Origin: Actinoallomurus sp.
GTDB taxonomy: Bacteria > Actinomycetota > Actinomycetes > Streptosporangiales > Streptosporangiaceae
Length of the DNA stretch: 49,890 nucleotides
NCBI GenBank assembly: GCA_025964685.1
Contig: JAOPYG010000332.1
Coordinates: 1 to 49,890, forward strand
Reading direction: 5' to 3'
Below, piece after piece: positions 48,015 through 49,890 of this stretch. The notes beneath the pieces are model-generated. The model saw only the letters and a program-made list of their open reading frames with translations, searched no databases and had not been told where the DNA came from. Both the position numbers and the translations under genes were made by a program. The stretch's first letter is position 1. Each line of letters begins with the position of its first letter.

Positions 48015-49115
48015 TCAGAACGCGCGCATGTACTGGTTCGGCCAGGAGGGCTCGGCGCCGAGCTCACGCGCGGCGTGGTTCGGCCAGTACGGGTCGCGCA
48101 GCAGCGCGCGGGCCAGCAGCACCGCGTCCGCCTGCCCGGACGCCACGATCTCCTCGGCCTGCCGGGGCTCGGTGATCTCGCCCACCGCGGCGACCTCAAG
48201 GTCGGTCTCGGCCTTGATCCGTGCCGCGAACGGCACCTGGTAGCCGGGGCCGGTCGTGATCAGCGCGCCGGGCGCGATGCCGCCGCTGGAGGCGTCGATC
48301 AGGTCGACGCCGTGCGACAGCAGCTCCTTGGCGAGCCGTACGGTGTCGTCCAGGGTCCAGCCTTCGCGGTCGTCCTGCGGGTTCTCGCTCAGCCAGTCGG
48401 TCGCCGAAGCCCGGTAGAACACCGGAAGCTCGTCCGGCCACACCGCGCGTACGGCGTCGACCACCTCGAGCGCGAACCTGATCCGGTTCTCGAACGAGCC
48501 GCCGTACTCGTCGGTGCGCCGGTTGGAGTGCGGCGAGGCGAACTGGTGGATCAGGTAGCCGTGAGCCCCATGGATCTCGACCACCTGGAAGCCCGCGTCC
48601 AGGGCCCGCCGGGCGGACGCGGCGAAGTCATCGGCGATACCCCGTATCTGCTCGCGGCTCAGCTCGGCCGGCACCGGGTCGCCCTCGTGGAACGGCAACG
48701 GGCTCGGGGCGACGGGCCGCCAGCCGCGTGGCAGGTCCGGGTCGATGGACCGTCCGCCGCGCCACGGAGGCTCGGTGGAGGCCTTGCGGCCGGCGTGGGC
48801 GAGCTGGATGCCGGGCACGCTGCCGTGCTCGTGCAGGAACGCCGTGATGCGGGCGAGCCCATGCTGCTGACGGTCGTTCCACAGGCCGACGTCCGCCGGG
48901 CTGATGCGGCCCTCGGGGTTCACCGCGGTGGCCTCGGTGAGGATCAGTCCCGCGCCGCCCACCGCTCGTGCGGCCTGGTGTGCGAAATGCCAGTCGCCCG
49001 CGACGCCCGTGTCCGGTCCCTCGTCCGCGGTGGAGTACTGGCACATCGGTGACATCCATACCCGGTTGGGGATTCTCAGGTCCCGCAGGGTGAGGGGCTC
49101 GAACAACGCACTCAC
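48015..49115 (-). CDS. Old Yellow Enzyme-family NADH:flavin oxidoreductase (YqjM-like)
   Basis: 366 residues from GTG 49115, fixed by AAGGAG 7 nt upstream. TIM-barrel FMN enzyme: LFEPLTLRDLRIPNRVWMSPMCQYSTADEG (the MCQYS Cys modulates FMN in the YqjM class), LTEATAVNPEGRISPADVGLW, IQLAHAGRKAS, VEIHGAHGYLIHQFASPHSNRRTDEYGGSFENRIRF (His-x2-His substrate anchor), and FMN-phosphate strands AAVGEIT and ADAVLLARALLRDPYW. It reduces activated alkenes (enals, enones, maleimides) with NAD(P)H. It is convergent with the SDR at 47110 and adjacent to the decayed AKR-TetR locus. Confidence 0.95.
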   Translation of the reverse strand: MSALFEPLTLRDLRIPNRVWMSPMCQYSTADEGPDTGVAGDWHFAHQAARAVGGAGLILTEATAVNPEGRISPADVGLWNDRQQHGLARITAFLHEHGSVPGIQLAHAGRKASTEPPWRGGRSIDPDLPRGWRPVAPSPLPFHEGDPVPAELSREQIRGIADDFAASARRALDAGFQVVEIHGAHGYLIHQFASPHSNRRTDEYGGSFENRIRFALEVVDAVRAVWPDELPVFYRASATDWLSENPQDDREGWTLDDTVRLAKELLSHGVDLIDASSGGIAPGALITTGPGYQVPFAARIKAETDLEVAAVGEITEPRQAEEIVASGQADAVLLARALLRDPYWPNHAARELGAEPSWPNQYMRAF

Positions 49116-49202
49116 GGTCGTACTCCTTCGTCTCTCCTGGCGCCGTCTTCCCCAGAACGGTCCTGGCGCCACCTCCGCAGGCTAGGTGACGTGCCGAGGT
49201 GC

Positions 49203-49727
49203 CTAGCTCACCGGGACCGCGGGCCGGATGACGCGGCCGGCGTCGCCGCCCAGTGTGGTGTTCCGCTGCGCGGCGACCAGGTCGTGCGGCTGCCCGAGCG
49301 GCACGGCGCTCACCTCGGTGAGCCGTATGTACTGGTCGTCGGTGAGCTCGACGTCCAGGGCGCCGAGGTAGTCCTCGAGCTGCCGGACATCGCGGGGGCC
49401 GATGATCGTCACGAACGGTGTCGCGGCTCGGGCCGCGCGTTCGCGCAGCCAGGCCACCGCGACCTTGGCCGGAGCGGTGCCGATCTCGGCGGCGACCTCC
49501 AGCACCGCGTCCACGGTCGCGGTCTTCTGCGCGGTGGTCTCGGTGTGGACCAGCCGGCCCCACTTGGTGAGGCGTCCTGCGTCGCTCTCGCGGTACTTGC
49601 CGGTCAGCAGCCCGCCGCCCAGCGGGGACCAGAAGGCGGCGCCCAGGCCCAGGGACTCGGCCATCGGCAGCAGCTCACGGTCGGCGGTCCGCTCGACCAG
49701 GCTGTACTCCAGCTGGATGCCGGCCGG
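49203..49727 (-). pseudogene. Aldo/keto reductase, 5' half deleted
   Basis: The minus strand reads APAGIQLEYSLVERTADREL then MAESLGLGAAFWSPLGGGLLTGKY and IIGPRDVRQLEDYLGALDVEL to the stop at 49203. This is the C-terminal ~175 residues of an AKR. The N-terminal half with all four catalytic residues (Asp, Tyr, Lys, His) is missing: homology stops near 49727, where plus-strand TetR sequence begins. An internal ATG at 49664 could start a 153-residue product, but it could not be an active reductase. Confidence 0.82.
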
Positions 49728-49890
49728 CGCACGTCTCCAAGCGCACCCTCTATCAGCACTTCTAGAGCAAGGACGAGCTGGTCGCGGCGTACCTGCGCCG
49801 GTTCGCGGACGAAGGCCTCCTGCCGCGTGAGCAGATCCTCACCCGCACCGATCTGCCCGCCCGCGACCGGCTCCTGGGGCTGTTCGGTGA
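49728..49890 (+). pseudogene. TetR-family regulator, 5' end deleted and in-frame stop (runs off window)
   Basis: The plus strand reads AHVSKRTLYQHF, then a TAG stop at 49763-49765, then SKDELVAAYLRRFADEGLLPREQ and TRTDLPARDRLLGLFG to the window end. VSKRTLYQHFxSKDEL is the end of a TetR helix-turn-helix; the stop replaces the residue between Phe and Ser. The first ~35 residues of the gene are missing, because the sequence joins directly to the truncated AKR. Both lesions make it non-functional as it stands. Confidence 0.8.

Noticed and set aside
1-49890. Prophage, integrative element or insertion sequence
   Set aside because: No transposase, integrase, terminase, capsid or relaxase motifs, no tRNA, and no flanking long direct or inverted repeats were seen.

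Overview
High-GC actinobacterial chromosome segment. The evidence is strong third-position GC, many GTG starts, a DUF5753/DUF397 regulator pair, two DUF574-type SAM methyltransferases, a SpoIIE-type PP2C phosphatase, a NACHT NTPase, and actinobacterial ECF sigma factors. The style resembles Streptosporangiales/Thermomonosporaceae, but that family placement is a guess. I see no rRNA, tRNA, insertion sequence, CRISPR array or prophage module.

Left third (1-16 kb). The left edge cuts an XRE/DUF5753 regulator followed by a shortened DUF397 partner. Then come a DUF574 methyltransferase, an unrecognised membrane protein with a long Arg/Asp-rich tail, an exported polysaccharide deacetylase, and a beta-propeller protein. 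A membrane molybdopterin oxidoreductase is paired with a fasciclin lipoprotein and closed by a strong terminator. A large KatE-type catalase, two small membrane/secreted proteins, RodA and two small ORFs lead to a 1071-residue stand-alone NACHT NTPase.

Middle (16-32 kb). This part holds a TIGR00027-type methyltransferase behind an AT-rich promoter, a uridine-kinase-like protein without the P-loop lysine, an SGNH hydrolase, a DUF1232 protein, a cysteine-desulfurase-like enzyme and an M19 dipeptidase. Next is a compact unannotated transcription unit (promoter, 27-codon ORF, hairpin, terminator) and a SigG-type ECF factor. A four-gene operon follows: exported phosphoesterase, ABC ATPase, ABC permease, lipoprotein. 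A LysR/SDR divergent pair and a hydroxyacid-oxoacid transhydrogenase end this part.

Right third (32-50 kb). This part holds a second DUF574 methyltransferase, a PAS-GAF-PP2C phosphatase, a WYL regulator, and an orphan sensor kinase whose phosphoacceptor His is Asn. A fluoride-export operon (crcB, DUF190, crcB, overlapping by 4 nt) sits behind what I read as a fluoride riboswitch. Divergent from it is a DGPF/YCII gene with two tandem ECF42-type promoters, followed by the ECF42 sigma gene. The rest is redox-rich: AKR, three SDRs, an L-idonate-dehydrogenase-like enzyme and an Old Yellow Enzyme, with two TetR regulators. One TetR faces its SDR across four tandem 13-bp repeats. Gene decay is visible in a carotenoid-oxygenase tail fragment. 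At the right edge, an aldo/keto reductase and a TetR gene are fused head to head after both lost their 5' ends.
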